Source: Opitutaceae bacterium
GTDB lineage: Bacteria > Verrucomicrobiota > Verrucomicrobiia > Opitutales > Opitutaceae
DNA length: 49,655 nucleotides
Assembly: GCA_005792355.1 (NCBI GenBank)
Contig: SXSC01000216.1
Location: 1 to 49,655, forward strand
Direction of reading: 5' to 3'
Within the stretch, counting starts at the first letter, position 1. Each line of letters begins with the position of its first letter. The notes beneath the pieces were generated by a model, which saw only the letters and a list, made by a program, of their open reading frames with translations, was not told the DNA's origin and did not search any database. A program made the translations under genes and the position numbers. Shown here in pieces: positions 15,608-24,156 of this stretch.

Positions 15608-16735
15608 ATGATCATTGATCCTCGTTTCCAGCAGCTTGCCGATGGGCTCGCGGGCTTTTCGACCGAACTCAAGCCAGGTGAGCGGGTGCTCATCGACGCC
15701 TTCGATGTGCCCGACGCGATGGTCATCGCCCTCATCCGGGCGGCCCGCGCCCGGGGTGCCCATCCGTATGTGCAGATTCACCGCGCCCGCGTTACCCGCG
15801 AACTCTCGCTCGGCGCCGAGGTCGAGCAGTACTCGACCCACGCCGAGGTGGAACTCGCCCGGATGCAGAAAATGGACGCGTACATCGCGATGCGCGGCTC
15901 GGAAAACATCTTCGAGGCGGCGGATGTTCCCTCGTCCAAGGTGCAGCTGGTTTCGCGCCTGATGAAGCCCGTACTCGATCACCGGGTCGGCAAGACGAAG
16001 TGGGTGGTGCTGCGCTGGCCGAGTTCAGCGATGGCCCAGCAAGCGGGCATGAGCACCGAGGCGTTTGAAGATTTTTATTTCAAGGTGTGCACGCTCGACT
16101 ACGCGCGCATGGCGCCCGGCATGAAGGCGCTCGCTGACCTGATGCGGAAGACCGACCGGGTGCACATCAAGGGGCCCGGCACCGATCTGCGCTTTTCCAT
16201 CAAGGGCATCGGCGCCCAGCCCTGTGGCGGTCTGCGCAACATCCCGGATGGTGAAGTGTTTTCCTGTCCAGTCCGCGACAGCGTTGAGGGTCACATTCAA
16301 TACAATGCCCCCACGGTGTACCTCGGGGCCTCGTTCGACCACATCCGTCTCGCCTTCAAGTCGGGTCGGATCGTCGAGGCGACTTCGAGCAACACGAAAC
16401 GGTTGAACGAGATTTTGGACAGCGATGCCGGCGCGCGGTACATCGGGGAATTTGCACTGGGGTTTAACCCGCACATTCTCGAGCCGATGCGCGACATCCT
16501 TTTCGACGAGAAGATCGCAGGCTCGTTCCATTTCACTCCCGGCCAGGCTTATGAAGGCGTGGGCAACGGCAACAAGTCGCAGGTGCATTGGGACATGGTC
16601 TGCATCCAGCGGCCCGAGTACGGCGGCGGCGAGATCTGGTTTGACGGCAAACTCATCCGCAAAGACGGCACGTTTGTTCCCAAAGCCCTGCACAAGCTGA
16701 ACCCTGAGTACCTCCTGGGGACGAGCGCGGGATGA
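15608..16735 (+). CDS. Aminopeptidase of the M29 (thermophilic aminopeptidase) family
   Basis: This 375-aa cytosolic metallopeptidase removes N-terminal residues from peptides. M29 features include the N-terminal [15 protein letters not shown] block, [29 protein letters not shown] (metal-binding Glu), [11 protein letters not shown] (Glu) and [13 protein letters not shown] (His, Asp) near the C-terminus. The ATG at 15608 begins just before homology; the open frame further upstream covers the inverted repeat and is unlikely to be translated. Its stop overlaps the next start (ATGA), so it forms an operon with the deaminase-like and pseudouridine synthase genes. Confidence 0.9.
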   Translation: MIIDPRFQQLADGLAGFSTELKPGERVLIDAFDVPDAMVIALIRAARARGAHPYVQIHRARVTRELSLGAEVEQYSTHAEVELARMQKMDAYIAMRGSENIFEAADVPSSKVQLVSRLMKPVLDHRVGKTKWVVLRWPSSAMAQQAGMSTEAFEDFYFKVCTLDYARMAPGMKALADLMRKTDRVHIKGPGTDLRFSIKGIGAQPCGGLRNIPDGEVFSCPVRDSVEGHIQYNAPTVYLGASFDHIRLAFKSGRIVEATSSNTKRLNEILDSDAGARYIGEFALGFNPHILEPMRDILFDEKIAGSFHFTPGQAYEGVGNGNKSQVHWDMVCIQRPEYGGGEIWFDGKLIRKDGTFVPKALHKLNPEYLLGTSAG

Positions 16736-17709
16736 AGGACTTTATCCAGGCGCTGCCGAAAACAGAGACCCATCTTCATGTTGAAGGGGCCCTGCCGTAC
16801 GAATTACTGGCGGCCTGGGACCCGCGGCGGTGGCCGCCGGATCCGGATTTTCGTGCGAGGTCGTACCGCTATGCCACGTTTCCCGAGTTCGAGCGCATCC
16901 TCCTCGAGCATGCGTTGCCGTGGTTCACCAGCGCGGAGCAATACCACGAGGCGGCGAAGTCGATTTTCGCCAAGCACGTCGCGCAAAATGTCCGCTACGT
17001 GGAAACGAGTTTCCATCTGCCGGTCACGCGCTTCATCAACGTGCCCGGTCCCGCGATCATCGCGGCGATTCGATCCGCGGCGCCGGCGGGGCTGGAGGTG
17101 CGGGTCTTTGCCGGGATGCTCCGCAGCGATATCGACGGCGAACTCCGCCCGACCATCGACCAGCTGCACACTTGGGACGGCCTCGCGGGAGTCGACCTCC
17201 ACGGCCACGAGGTGATGCCGACGGCGCCGGACACCGCGGCAATCTGGGCGCGAATCCGCGCGGCGGGCAAGATCACCAAGTGCCATGCCGGCGAGTTCGA
17301 TGGCGCCGGGCGGGTGCGCGAAACGCTCGAGCAACTCGGAGTCCGCCGGATTCAGCACGGCGTGCGGGCCATCGAGGACCCCGCCGTCGTGCAGCTCGCG
17401 GCCGACCTCGGCGCGACCTTCGACCTGTGTCCGCTCAGCAATGTCGGCCTCCAAGTCGTGCCGTCGCTCAGCGCGCACCCGATCCGTCGATTCATGCAGG
17501 CGGGCGTGCGCTGCACAGTCAGCACCGACGATCCGCTTTGCTTCGCCAATTCGATCAACGACGAGTACGAGGCGCTGGCCCGCGAGCTGAATTTCACCCA
17601 CGCTGAGCTCGCACAGGTCGCCCGTAATGGCTGGGAGGTTGCCGAGGTCTCCGCCACCACGCGGGCCGGAATGCTCGCCGTGATCGATCGCCTCAGTCCC
17701 GCCGGTTGA
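16732..17709 (+). CDS. Adenosine deaminase family hydrolase
   Basis: This 325-aa protein has the amidohydrolase metal site of the adenosine/adenine deaminase family: THLHVEG (H14, H16), KCHAGEFD (H185, catalytic E188), RIQHGVRAI (H209) and STDDPLCF (D266, D267). It should hydrolytically remove an amino group from a purine or purine-like substrate. The family includes adenosine, adenine and aminodeoxyfutalosine deaminases, and which one this is cannot be decided by eye. It overlaps the M29 gene by 4 bp (ATGA) and is followed at once by an RluA-type gene. Confidence 0.88.
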   Translation: MKDFIQALPKTETHLHVEGALPYELLAAWDPRRWPPDPDFRARSYRYATFPEFERILLEHALPWFTSAEQYHEAAKSIFAKHVAQNVRYVETSFHLPVTRFINVPGPAIIAAIRSAAPAGLEVRVFAGMLRSDIDGELRPTIDQLHTWDGLAGVDLHGHEVMPTAPDTAAIWARIRAAGKITKCHAGEFDGAGRVRETLEQLGVRRIQHGVRAIEDPAVVQLAADLGATFDLCPLSNVGLQVVPSLSAHPIRRFMQAGVRCTVSTDDPLCFANSINDEYEALARELNFTHAELAQVARNGWEVAEVSATTRAGMLAVIDRLSPAG

Positions 17710-17720
17710 GCGTACCCGCC

Positions 17721-18722
17721 ATGCTGCAATCCTACACGCTGCCGGAAGGCGTCCGGCGCCTTCGCGCCGACAAGGCCCTGGCACTCGCGTTTCCCGAACA
17801 CAGCCGCACGGCGCTGCAGCGGGCGTTCGATGCCGGGCACGTCACGCTGCGCGGCGCCGCGATCAAACGTGATGCGACGGTGGCGGGCGGGGATGTGCTG
17901 GAGTTTTCCTTTCCCGATGTCGTGCCGATGGAAATCAAGGGAGCCGACATCGCGCTCGACGTGATCTACGAGGACAAACACATGCTCGCGATCAACAAGG
18001 CCGCGGGCATGGTGGTGCACCCCGGCGCCGCCACCGGCGAGGATACGCTGGTGCATGCGCTCCTCGGGCATTGCGCCGATTCGTTGAGCGGCATCGGCGG
18101 CGTCGAGCGCCCGGGCATTGTCCACCGGCTCGACAAGGAAACGACCGGTGTGATCGTGGTGGCGAAGACGGATGCCGCCCACCGCGCCCTCGCCGACCAG
18201 TTTGCCACGCGCAGTTTGAAGAAATTCTACGTGGCGCTGGTGGCCGGCGTGCCGCAGCTGCTCAGCGGGGAAATTGACAGTGCCATCGCCCGGCACCCGA
18301 CGCACCGTCATCGGATGACCATCGGAGAAGGCGGCCGACCGGCCCGCACCTCGTGGGAACGGATGGAAGCGTTTGGCGACGTGGCCGCGCTGTTGCGCTG
18401 CCAGATCTTCACCGGGCGAACGCACCAGATCCGCGTTCATCTGAAGTCGCTCGGCCATCCGATCCTCGGGGATCCCCTCTACGGCTGGAAATCGGATGCA
18501 CGCCTGGCGAGTCAACCGGAGCGTGTGATGCTCCATGCCGAACAACTCGTGTTGACGCATCCCATCAGCGGCAAGCAACTGGATCTGCGCGCCCCGTTAC
18601 CGAAGGATTTTATTGCGATGATCAAGACCCTGAAGACCGTGGCCAAACCCAAGCCAGTGGCCAAGCCCGCCCGGCGTGTCCGAGATGAGGATACAGTGGC
18701 CAATCGCGGATTGCGGCCGTGA
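17721..18722 (+). CDS. RluA-family pseudouridine synthase
   Basis: This 333-aa enzyme isomerises uridine to pseudouridine in rRNA or tRNA. An N-terminal S4-like RNA-binding segment (about 10-65, DKALALAFPEHSRTALQRAF) precedes the catalytic domain, whose motif is GIVHRLDKETTGVIVVAKT with catalytic D138; GRTHQIRVHLKSLGHPILGDPLYG is the other family block. The architecture fits RluD or RluC better than the short RluA, but the target uridine is not certain. The ATG at 17721 lies 12 bp after the deaminase stop; a TTG at 17706 is a possible overlapping start. The C-terminal tail is basic (KTVAKPKPVAKPARRVR). Confidence 0.93.
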   Translation: MLQSYTLPEGVRRLRADKALALAFPEHSRTALQRAFDAGHVTLRGAAIKRDATVAGGDVLEFSFPDVVPMEIKGADIALDVIYEDKHMLAINKAAGMVVHPGAATGEDTLVHALLGHCADSLSGIGGVERPGIVHRLDKETTGVIVVAKTDAAHRALADQFATRSLKKFYVALVAGVPQLLSGEIDSAIARHPTHRHRMTIGEGGRPARTSWERMEAFGDVAALLRCQIFTGRTHQIRVHLKSLGHPILGDPLYGWKSDARLASQPERVMLHAEQLVLTHPISGKQLDLRAPLPKDFIAMIKTLKTVAKPKPVAKPARRVRDEDTVANRGLRP

Positions 18723-18739
18723 GAGATCCGGATCGATTT

Positions 18740-18817
18740 TTGGAGGCGGGGCGCCCTCGCCCCGCGAGGCACGCGCCGCGAAATTGAAAACAGCGGGGTG
18801 GGGAACCCCGCCTCCAA
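18740..18817. repeat. Nested two-hairpin intergenic element (copy with TTGGAGG ends)
   Basis: Outer arms TTGGAGGCGGGG (18740-18751) and CCCCGCCTCCAA (18806-18817) are perfectly inverted over 12 bp. Inside are two hairpins: GCGGGGC/GCCCCGC with a 6-nt loop, and GCGGGGT/ACCCCGC with a 5-nt loop. It sits between convergent genes and may act as a bidirectional transcript end. Confidence 0.85.
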
Positions 18818-18836
18818 CTGACCTGAGCGTGTAATA

Positions 18837-19781
18837 CTATCCCGGCGCCGCCAACGCCTCATCCGCCAGACCATGGCGCAGATTATGAAGCGAATTTTGG
18901 CAGGCGGCGAAACCACCAGCCTCCCAGAGTGCAATCAGAGTGACCAGTGCGACGGGAAAAACGTCCGCGCGCGCCGGCGGCAGACCGGCGATGCTTTTTC
19001 GTTGGGCCAGCGGCAGCGCCCCGATCCAGGCAAGCAGTTCCTGGAATTGCGCCAGCATTACCACCGGGTCCGTGGCCTCAAACGGTTTCCCGTCGCGGGC
19101 GCCGAGGATGGCGCGGACGGTGGCGACGGTCCCGCCGGTACCGATCGCGACGGCGCCGGTCGGCAGCGAATAGGTAAAACCCGAGCGCGCGATCGTCTCC
19201 CGCGTGTGCGCCGTCACCGCGTCCCGGGCGGCCGCGGTCAGCGGTTGCGACGGATCGGGCACGAATTTTTCGGTCAAGCGCACACAGCCGAGTTGGAGGC
19301 TGATCGCCTGTTCGATGCGGCGCGCGCGAAACGCGAGGCATTCGAGACTGCCGCCACCCAGATCGAAGACGTAGAAATCGCACAGGCCGCGCAGCGCGGG
19401 ATCCGCGGCCAGGCCACGCCCGATGAGGTTGGCCTCCTCGTCGCCGGATAGAATCCGGATGTCGTGACCGGTGGCGGCGCGTACGCGACGGCGGAACTCG
19501 TCGCCGTTTTGCGCGTCGCGCACGGCGCTGGTGGCTACCAACCTCGTCTGCGTTGGCGAAAATTTCGCGGCGTCCGCCAGCAACGCCTGCACGGCCTGCA
19601 GGCCGCGCTCCATGCCGGCTTCGCTCAACTGGGGCGCGGCGTGGCTGAGGCCGGCGCTGATGCGGGCGTCGAGGGTGCGGGAGAGCAGGGGGCGCAGGTC
19701 GCCCCCGTCTGACCGGGTGGCCACGAGCACCTTGATGGAGTTGCTGCCGATATCGATGACGGCGATCGCGCCCGGAGACAT
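18837..19781 (-). CDS. Ppx/GppA family phosphatase
   Basis: This 314-aa protein has the actin-like ASKHA fold of exopolyphosphatase and guanosine pentaphosphatase. Motifs are VIDIGSNSIKVLV (phosphate 1), LVATSAVRDAQNG, ILSGDEEANLIGRGL, VFDLGGGSLECLAF (phosphate 2) and AIGTGGTVATVRAI (adenosine-like site). It is shorter than E. coli Ppx or GppA (about 500 aa) and equals the two-domain short form. It may hydrolyse polyphosphate or pppGpp, linking it to the stringent response. The start at ATG 19781 (MSPGAIAVIDIG) is well placed; upstream frame is not homologous. Confidence 0.9.
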   Translation of the reverse strand: MSPGAIAVIDIGSNSIKVLVATRSDGGDLRPLLSRTLDARISAGLSHAAPQLSEAGMERGLQAVQALLADAAKFSPTQTRLVATSAVRDAQNGDEFRRRVRAATGHDIRILSGDEEANLIGRGLAADPALRGLCDFYVFDLGGGSLECLAFRARRIEQAISLQLGCVRLTEKFVPDPSQPLTAAARDAVTAHTRETIARSGFTYSLPTGAVAIGTGGTVATVRAILGARDGKPFEATDPVVMLAQFQELLAWIGALPLAQRKSIAGLPPARADVFPVALVTLIALWEAGGFAACQNSLHNLRHGLADEALAAPG

Positions 19782-19840
19782 GGGCCCACGGAACACATGG
19801 ACGGAACGGAAGGAAAGATTTCGTTTTTCACGTTCGCGGG

Positions 19841-19925
19841 GAGGGGCGCTTGCCCAAGCGCCCGTGCCAGGCCCCGCCGGCGGCTGGGAAATCACGCCAG
19901 AGGTGGACGAGCCGCCGTTCCTCCC
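19841..19925. repeat. Two-hairpin intergenic element, partly degenerate (copy B)
   Basis: The left hairpin is GGGCGCTTG/CAAGCGCCC with a CC centre (19844-19863), preceded by GGGGA. The right half (GGTGG...CCGCC, then GTTCCTCC) is weaker. It lies between rsmI and the ppx/gppA-type gene and matches the layout of copies at 2391, 21762 and 41582. Confidence 0.7.
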
Positions 19926-19942
19926 GGACGCGCCGCGGGGCG

Positions 19943-20710
19943 CTACAGCTCGAACTCAATCGGCGCAATCAGCAGGACAAATTCGCCCTTGAGGCTCGCC
20001 CTGGCGAGGCGCGCCTGCACGTCGGCGGCCGGGCCGACGAAGAACGCCTCATGCAGCTTGGTGACTTCCTTGGCGACGCAGACCACCCGCGTCTGTCCGA
20101 GGGTGGCCACGATTTCCGCGACGGCCTTGTCGATGCGATGGCAGCTTTCGTAGAGGGCGATGGTGTAGTCGAAAGCGCGGTATTTCTCGAAAAACGCGAT
20201 GCGCGCGGCGCTCTTGGGCGGCAGAAAACCGACGTACAAGAATCCGTTGGTGGGCAGGCCGCTCGCGCTGAGGACGGCGGTGACCGCACAGGGACCCGGC
20301 ACGGGAATGACGGGCAGGCCGCGCCGGCGGCAGGCGCGTACGACCCGGAAACCGGGATCGCTGATCGAAGGTGTGCCGGCATCGCTGACCACGGCGACGG
20401 ACTTGCCCGCCGCGACCTGGTTTGCGAGGTGGTCCGCCGCGTCGAGTTCGTTGTGTTCGTGGTAGGGGAACAGTTCCTTGCGCAGGCCGATTCGTGTCAG
20501 CATCGCGCCGGTCGTCCGCGTATCCTCACACGCGACCAGATCGACGGCGCCAAGGATTGCCCGTGCGCGCTCAGTGAGATCGGTCAGATTGCCGATGGGC
20601 GTCGCCACCACATAAAGATGACCGGGCAGCGGAGTGAGCGAGGTTTTCGCTGTGCGAAAACCTGAACTCGGAACTTCGTGCAAATCACCGGCGTCGGAGA
20701 CTTCACCCAT
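19943..20710 (-). CDS. rsmI: 16S rRNA (cytidine-1402 2'-O)-methyltransferase
   Basis: This 255-aa SAM-dependent enzyme methylates the ribose of C1402 in 16S rRNA. Family motifs include LYVVATPIGNLTDLTERA, VACEDTRTTGAML, VVSDAGTPSISDPG, IPVPGPCAVTAVLSASGLPT and the IALYESCHRI block. The start at ATG 20710 gives about 33 residues before the conserved LYVVATPIGNL. That leader reads through a 23-bp palindrome (20641-20663), which would encode SGFRTAKTS; a TTG within the leader is an alternative. It may share a transcript with the upstream lipoprotein and coiled-coil genes. Confidence 0.94.
   Translation of the reverse strand: MGEVSDAGDLHEVPSSGFRTAKTSLTPLPGHLYVVATPIGNLTDLTERARAILGAVDLVACEDTRTTGAMLTRIGLRKELFPYHEHNELDAADHLANQVAAGKSVAVVSDAGTPSISDPGFRVVRACRRRGLPVIPVPGPCAVTAVLSASGLPTNGFLYVGFLPPKSAARIAFFEKYRAFDYTIALYESCHRIDKAVAEIVATLGQTRVVCVAKEVTKLHEAFFVGPAADVQARLARASLKGEFVLLIAPIEFEL
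20641..20663. repeat. 23-bp dispersed palindrome inside the rsmI leader
   Basis: AGGTTTTCGC, loop TGT, GCGAAAACCT: perfect 10-bp arms. It lies in frame in the N-terminal leader of rsmI, just before the conserved methyltransferase domain. Confidence 0.85.
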
Positions 20711-20756
20711 GCGGGAATTCTCGGAACCTGCGATGGGTGACCTCGAACCAGTCACT

Positions 20757-20781
20757 TAGGTTTTCGCGCAGCGAAAACCTA
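20757..20781. repeat. Dispersed palindrome at the lipoprotein stop codon
   Basis: TAGGTTTTCGC, loop GCA, GCGAAAACCTA: 11-bp perfect arms. The TAG stop codon of the small lipoprotein gene is part of one arm. It could help end or protect that transcript, though no T-tract follows. Confidence 0.85.
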
Positions 20782-20943
20782 GCGGCCGCTCGGCTGGCCC
20801 ATGCCGGGGATCTGGCCTTCCCAACCGGCGGGGCGGCTCCACGGAATCGAGGTCTGCTTCGGAGCGTTGGTGCTGCAACCGGCGGCAAGGGCACCAAGCG
20901 CGAGGACGACAAGAGCAAAGATTCGTTTTGAAAGGTAACTCAT
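20779..20943 (-). CDS. 54-aa lipoprotein
   Basis: This short protein reads MSYLSKRIFALVVLALGALA, then AGCSTNAPKQTSIPWSRPAG, then WEGQIPGMGQPSGR. Residues 6-22 are a lipoprotein signal peptide ending in the lipobox LAAG-C23, so the mature peptide is only 32 residues, acylated at Cys23. SIPWSRPAGWEGQIPGMG is the notable conserved-looking core. It starts 3 bp after the stop of the coiled-coil gene, so the two are almost certainly co-transcribed; rsmI follows 68 bp later. Its stop lies within a palindrome. Lgt for its maturation is encoded at 24157-24978. Function is unknown. Confidence 0.85.
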   Translation of the reverse strand: MSYLSKRIFALVVLALGALAAGCSTNAPKQTSIPWSRPAGWEGQIPGMGQPSGR

Positions 20944-20946
20944 GAT

Positions 20947-21693
20947 TCACCGAATCAATACGGCAGAATCGCCTTTCTGCAAGACCCCTCGCAAGCTTTC
21001 CGGCAGCACCTGGGCGACGGAAAAATTGGCCCGGACGTCACTAATCTGCACGGTCGCCACCGTGGCGTTTCCTTGGTGGACGGAGAGTTTCTGCCCAAGT
21101 TGAGCCCCGCGGGCGGAGCCGAAGTTCAGCACGACAAAGGCATTTTGCGCGCCCACCGTCAGCACGGTGGCGCGACCGGCCCGGCTGGAGAAGACGGCGG
21201 TGGAGGCCCCGGCGGCGGAGGGCAGCGCGGCGCCGTTCCGGGCGGTGGCCAGCTGGCGTTCGAGCTCAGCCACCGTGTTCTTGTATGCCTGCACGGCCTC
21301 CGGCGAGGCATTCGAGGCCCGGCTCGCGTCGAGATCCCGGCGGTGCGCGGCGACCTCGTCGCCGAGGGCGCGCGTCGTGCCTTCGTAAACCGCGAGGACG
21401 CTCTTGGTATCGGACAGGTGGCGGTCGAGTTGGGCGGCGCGCGCCTCGGCCGTCTCGAGTTTTCCCTTCGCCCGCGTGAGTTCGACGTCGAGGGAAGCGA
21501 CCCGGGTTCCCAGCGCGCTGTTCTGCCCGTTCGCCGTGGCCAGATCGACATCGAGCCGGGCGGCGCGTGCCGTGACGTCGTTGAGCCGGAGCTCAAGCAT
21601 CTGCTTGGAGTTGCCGATGCGAAAGTAGAGCACGGCAGACAGCGTCGAGCCCAGCAACGCCACGAGGCAGAGGATCAGCGGCAGGCGGTGCAT
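20947..21693 (-). CDS. Membrane-anchored periplasmic coiled-coil protein
   Basis: This 248-aa protein has an N-terminal membrane segment (about residues 4-24, LPLILCLVALLGSTLSAVLYF), then a long coiled coil (about 28-150, with heptads such as LELRLNDVTARAARLDVDL and AELERQLATAR). A small beta domain follows (about 175-248: ATVLTVGAQNAFVVLNFG, KLSVHQGNATVATVQISDV, GVLQKGDSAVLIR), a layout seen in FlgT/MreC-like C-terminal beta modules. It could scaffold an envelope complex. The small lipoprotein gene follows after 3 bp and may encode a partner. No specific family was recognised. Confidence 0.82.
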   Translation of the reverse strand: MHRLPLILCLVALLGSTLSAVLYFRIGNSKQMLELRLNDVTARAARLDVDLATANGQNSALGTRVASLDVELTRAKGKLETAEARAAQLDRHLSDTKSVLAVYEGTTRALGDEVAAHRRDLDASRASNASPEAVQAYKNTVAELERQLATARNGAALPSAAGASTAVFSSRAGRATVLTVGAQNAFVVLNFGSARGAQLGQKLSVHQGNATVATVQISDVRANFSVAQVLPESLRGVLQKGDSAVLIR

Positions 21694-22039
21694 GGTGGGG
21701 TGGCAGGCCGTCAGGGGCCGACGTTAACCTGACGACTTTCCAACGCCGCAATTGCGGCCGAAGGAGGGGCGGTTTCCCAACCGCCCAAATACGGTCGGCC
21801 GACGGTCCTTCGGCGGTTGGGAAACCGCCGCTCCTGCGGGAACGGGCGAAATCGTCGCCAAACATGATCGAAATAGATTAATATCAGCCCAACGCGGCAA
21901 CTGCGGCCGAAGGCTCTCGGAAATCTTGAAATCGGGCATCGCGCATCGGGCCCCAAATATCAGGAATTTCATCTTCTTCGAATATTTCAGTTGGCCAGTG
22001 AATCATCCGGGCAAAGCACCGGCCTGCGGGCGGCCGGCA
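21694..22039. other. 346-bp intergenic region: promoter side of the coiled-coil gene plus a repeat
   Basis: No gene is seen. It holds the nested element at 21762-21835. From 21860 to 22005 the DNA is more AT-rich than its surroundings (GATTAATATC, CTTCTTCGAATATTTC) and ends at the pgi stop at 22040. Upstream signals for the coiled-coil gene (start 21693) should lie within the first 70 bp. Confidence 0.5.
21762..21835. repeat. Nested two-hairpin element with long outer inverted repeat (copy C)
   Basis: The 24-bp arms at 21762-21785 and 21812-21835 are inverted with one mismatch. Each arm is also a hairpin: GGGCGGTT/AACCGCCC and GGCGGTT/AACCGCC. Ends are AGGAGGGG and CGCTCCT. This is the most complete copy of the element in the window. 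Confidence 0.9.
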
Positions 22040-23632
22040 TCATGAGCTGCGATAAGTCGACGCAAACGCCGGGGAGCGCGCCCGTTTCTTCACGCCGCTG
22101 CCCTTGTTGGCCGCCAGATGTTCAAGAATCTTAAAGGCCAGTTCCGCCTTCTCCGGCGTGCCGACCTGCGCCGCGAGTTGCTCCGCGCTGAAGGACTGTC
22201 CCGGGGCTGCATGGAGCGCGGCGGCGAGTTTGAGCTTCAGGGCGATCACTGCGCCCGCGGCCTTTTTGCCCGCTTCCACGCCGGGCTGATGATAGGCGTT
22301 GATACCGACCAGCGAGGCATAGAGCCCGGTGACGCGTTCGTAGAGCGCGATGAGCATGCCGAGCGATCGCGGCGACACGTCGGTGAGCGTGATGGTAATC
22401 GAGTGGCGGTCCTTTTCGCTCAGGGCATCGCGGGTGCCGAGATAGAAGCCTTGCAGAAAGTCGCCGCAGGTGACGCCCGGCTCAACCTCGAGCGAAGCCT
22501 TTGCCTCGCGGTCCTTGAGCACCTCGATGAAGGTGACGAAGAAATTGTTCACGCCCTCGCGCAATTGCTGCACGTAGGCGTGCTGGTCGGTCGATCCCTT
22601 GTTGCCGTAGACGGCGAGACCCTGGTTGACGACCCGACCCTCGAGGTCGAATTCCTTGCCGATCGACTCCATCACGAGTTGCTGGAGGTAGCGGGAAAAG
22701 AGCAGCAGCCGGTCCTTGTACGGCAGCACCACCATGTCCTTCGCTCCCCGGCCGTTGGTCGCGAAATACCACATCAGCGCGAGGAGCGCGGCCGGGTTCT
22801 GGGCGGTGACCGGATAACGCGTGACTTCATCCATGGCCGCAGCGCCATCGAGCATCGCCTGGATGTCGAGACCCTGGAGGGCGGCGGGCAGGAGGCCGAC
22901 GGCACTCAACTCGCTGGTGCGGCCACCCACCCAGTCCCACATCGCGAAGCGGGCGAGCCAGCCTTCCTGCCGGGCGATGACGTCGAGCTTCGACCCCGCC
23001 CCGGTGACCGCGACGAACTGCTTCGTGTGATCCAGGCCCGCGGCCCGGAAAGCCGCGATGGTCTCGAGCATGCCGTTGCGTGTTTCCGCCGTGCCACCCG
23101 ATTTCGAAATCACCACAACCAGCGTCCGGGCGAGCTGGCCGCGCAGGCTCGCGAGCACGTAGTCGATCCCGTCGGGATCCGTGTTGTCGAAGAACGACAC
23201 CGCCAGCTTGTCCTTGCGCGGGTGGCCGAGGGCGTGATGGACGAGTTGCGGGCCGAGGGCGGAGCCGCCGATCCCGATGACGAGGAGATGCTTGAATTTG
23301 CCCTTGGGGCCGGCGATCCCGCCGGCGTGGACCTTGGCGGCAAACTCCCTGATGGCGGCCAGGGTGGTGGTGATTTCGTGGCTGATTGCCGGGTCAGGCG
23401 CGAGTTGCGGCGCGCGCAACCAGTAGTGGCCGACCATGCGCTTCTCGTCGGGATTGGCGATGGCACCGGCTTCCAATCTTTTCATCGCCTCAAAGGCATG
23501 CTGCATCTGCGGCTCCATCGACGCGAGAAAATCGTCGGGAAACGGCATCCGCGAGATGTCGAGCGAGACGCCGAGATCGGCGTAGTGATGAAAATGAGTC
23601 TTGAAGCGTGACCAGTTCATGGGAGCGCTCAT
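22040..23632 (-). CDS. pgi: Glucose-6-phosphate isomerase
   Basis: This 530-aa enzyme interconverts glucose 6-phosphate and fructose 6-phosphate. Visible blocks include [31 protein letters not shown] (phosphate-binding Ser/Thr), [36 protein letters not shown] (His) and [14 protein letters not shown] (catalytic Lys region). The length and order fit the long SIS-domain PGI form. After the enzyme proper there is an added helical stretch (about 475-515, [21 protein letters not shown]) resembling a helix-turn-helix tail, then a basic end. Starts at M1 (23632) or M5 (23620) are both possible. It supplies the F6P branch upstream of aldolase. Confidence 0.95.
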   Translation of the reverse strand: MSAPMNWSRFKTHFHHYADLGVSLDISRMPFPDDFLASMEPQMQHAFEAMKRLEAGAIANPDEKRMVGHYWLRAPQLAPDPAISHEITTTLAAIREFAAKVHAGGIAGPKGKFKHLLVIGIGGSALGPQLVHHALGHPRKDKLAVSFFDNTDPDGIDYVLASLRGQLARTLVVVISKSGGTAETRNGMLETIAAFRAAGLDHTKQFVAVTGAGSKLDVIARQEGWLARFAMWDWVGGRTSELSAVGLLPAALQGLDIQAMLDGAAAMDEVTRYPVTAQNPAALLALMWYFATNGRGAKDMVVLPYKDRLLLFSRYLQQLVMESIGKEFDLEGRVVNQGLAVYGNKGSTDQHAYVQQLREGVNNFFVTFIEVLKDREAKASLEVEPGVTCGDFLQGFYLGTRDALSEKDRHSITITLTDVSPRSLGMLIALYERVTGLYASLVGINAYHQPGVEAGKKAAGAVIALKLKLAAALHAAPGQSFSAEQLAAQVGTPEKAELAFKILEHLAANKGSGVKKRARSPAFASTYRSS

Positions 23633-23694
23633 TCAACCACGGAATACTCGGATGAACACGGATAAATTCACAAAATATGTCAGGCCGGTGGGAT

Positions 23695-23752
23695 CGCGGG
23701 GATGCCCGCCATTGCGGGATTTGCTTCGCGGTGGCGCGCGCAAATCCCCGCG
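23695..23752. repeat. Compact multi-stem palindromic segment
   Basis: Outer arms CGCGGGGAT (23695-23703) and ATCCCCGCG (23744-23752) pair perfectly. An alternative uses GCGGGATTTGC against GCAAATCCCCGC with one bulge, and CCCGC/GCGGG (23705-23718) forms an inner hairpin. The competing stems recall dispersed repeats or a structured RNA. Confidence 0.55.
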
Positions 23753-23862
23753 GGAAAACCGGGGTCGTCGCAACCGACGTGCATCCCCGAATTTGGCGGG
23801 TGACAAATTTCTTGGTTTATCGCGGATCTTGGCTCGGTTTCAGCTGCAATGGCTCCCAACAA

Positions 23863-24093
23863 ATGCAACCGACAACGACCAAGGGCGAGCGTGGGTCTGG
23901 CAAGCCCATCTCTGTGGGACTGACGTGCTGGCTGTGGCAACGACGGGCGCGGCCGATCGCGCAACTCGCCCAGCGCCTGGGTGTGACCCTGCAACTCACC
24001 CAGCACGTCCACGGTCTGCGCCGGGAAATCGACTGTCAGGTGTCGGGGAAAAACGTCGACCAGTTCATCGGCGAATTCATGCGACAAAGTTGA
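23863..24093 (+). CDS. Possible small protein, unrecognised
   Basis: This is a 76-aa frame from ATG 23863. The first 25 residues are basic and low in information (TTTKGERGSGKP), then VTLQLTQHVHGLRREIDCQVSGKNVDQFIGEFMRQ looks like a folded alpha-beta piece rather than random shadow. It has no recognised family, no clear ribosome binding site and no antisense homologous gene beneath it. It is convergent with lgt. It may be real, but evidence is limited. Confidence 0.35.
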   Translation: MQPTTTKGERGSGKPISVGLTCWLWQRRARPIAQLAQRLGVTLQLTQHVHGLRREIDCQVSGKNVDQFIGEFMRQS

Positions 24094-24156
24094 GGCAACC
24101 GGCCTGCGAAAAACGCGGCCTGCGATTTGGCGCGAAGCAGAACTCAACTTGGCGTG

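Larger units (their letters stand above)
23633..24156. other. 524-bp intergenic region with repeats and one weak ORF
   Basis: Between divergent pgi and the lgt stop. At 23636-23663 there is a single arm of the ACCACGGAT/GAACACGGAT repeat (see 38563). At 23695-23752 there is a strong folded structure. From 23863 a 76-codon frame is open on the plus strand. Otherwise nothing is recognised. Confidence 0.6.
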
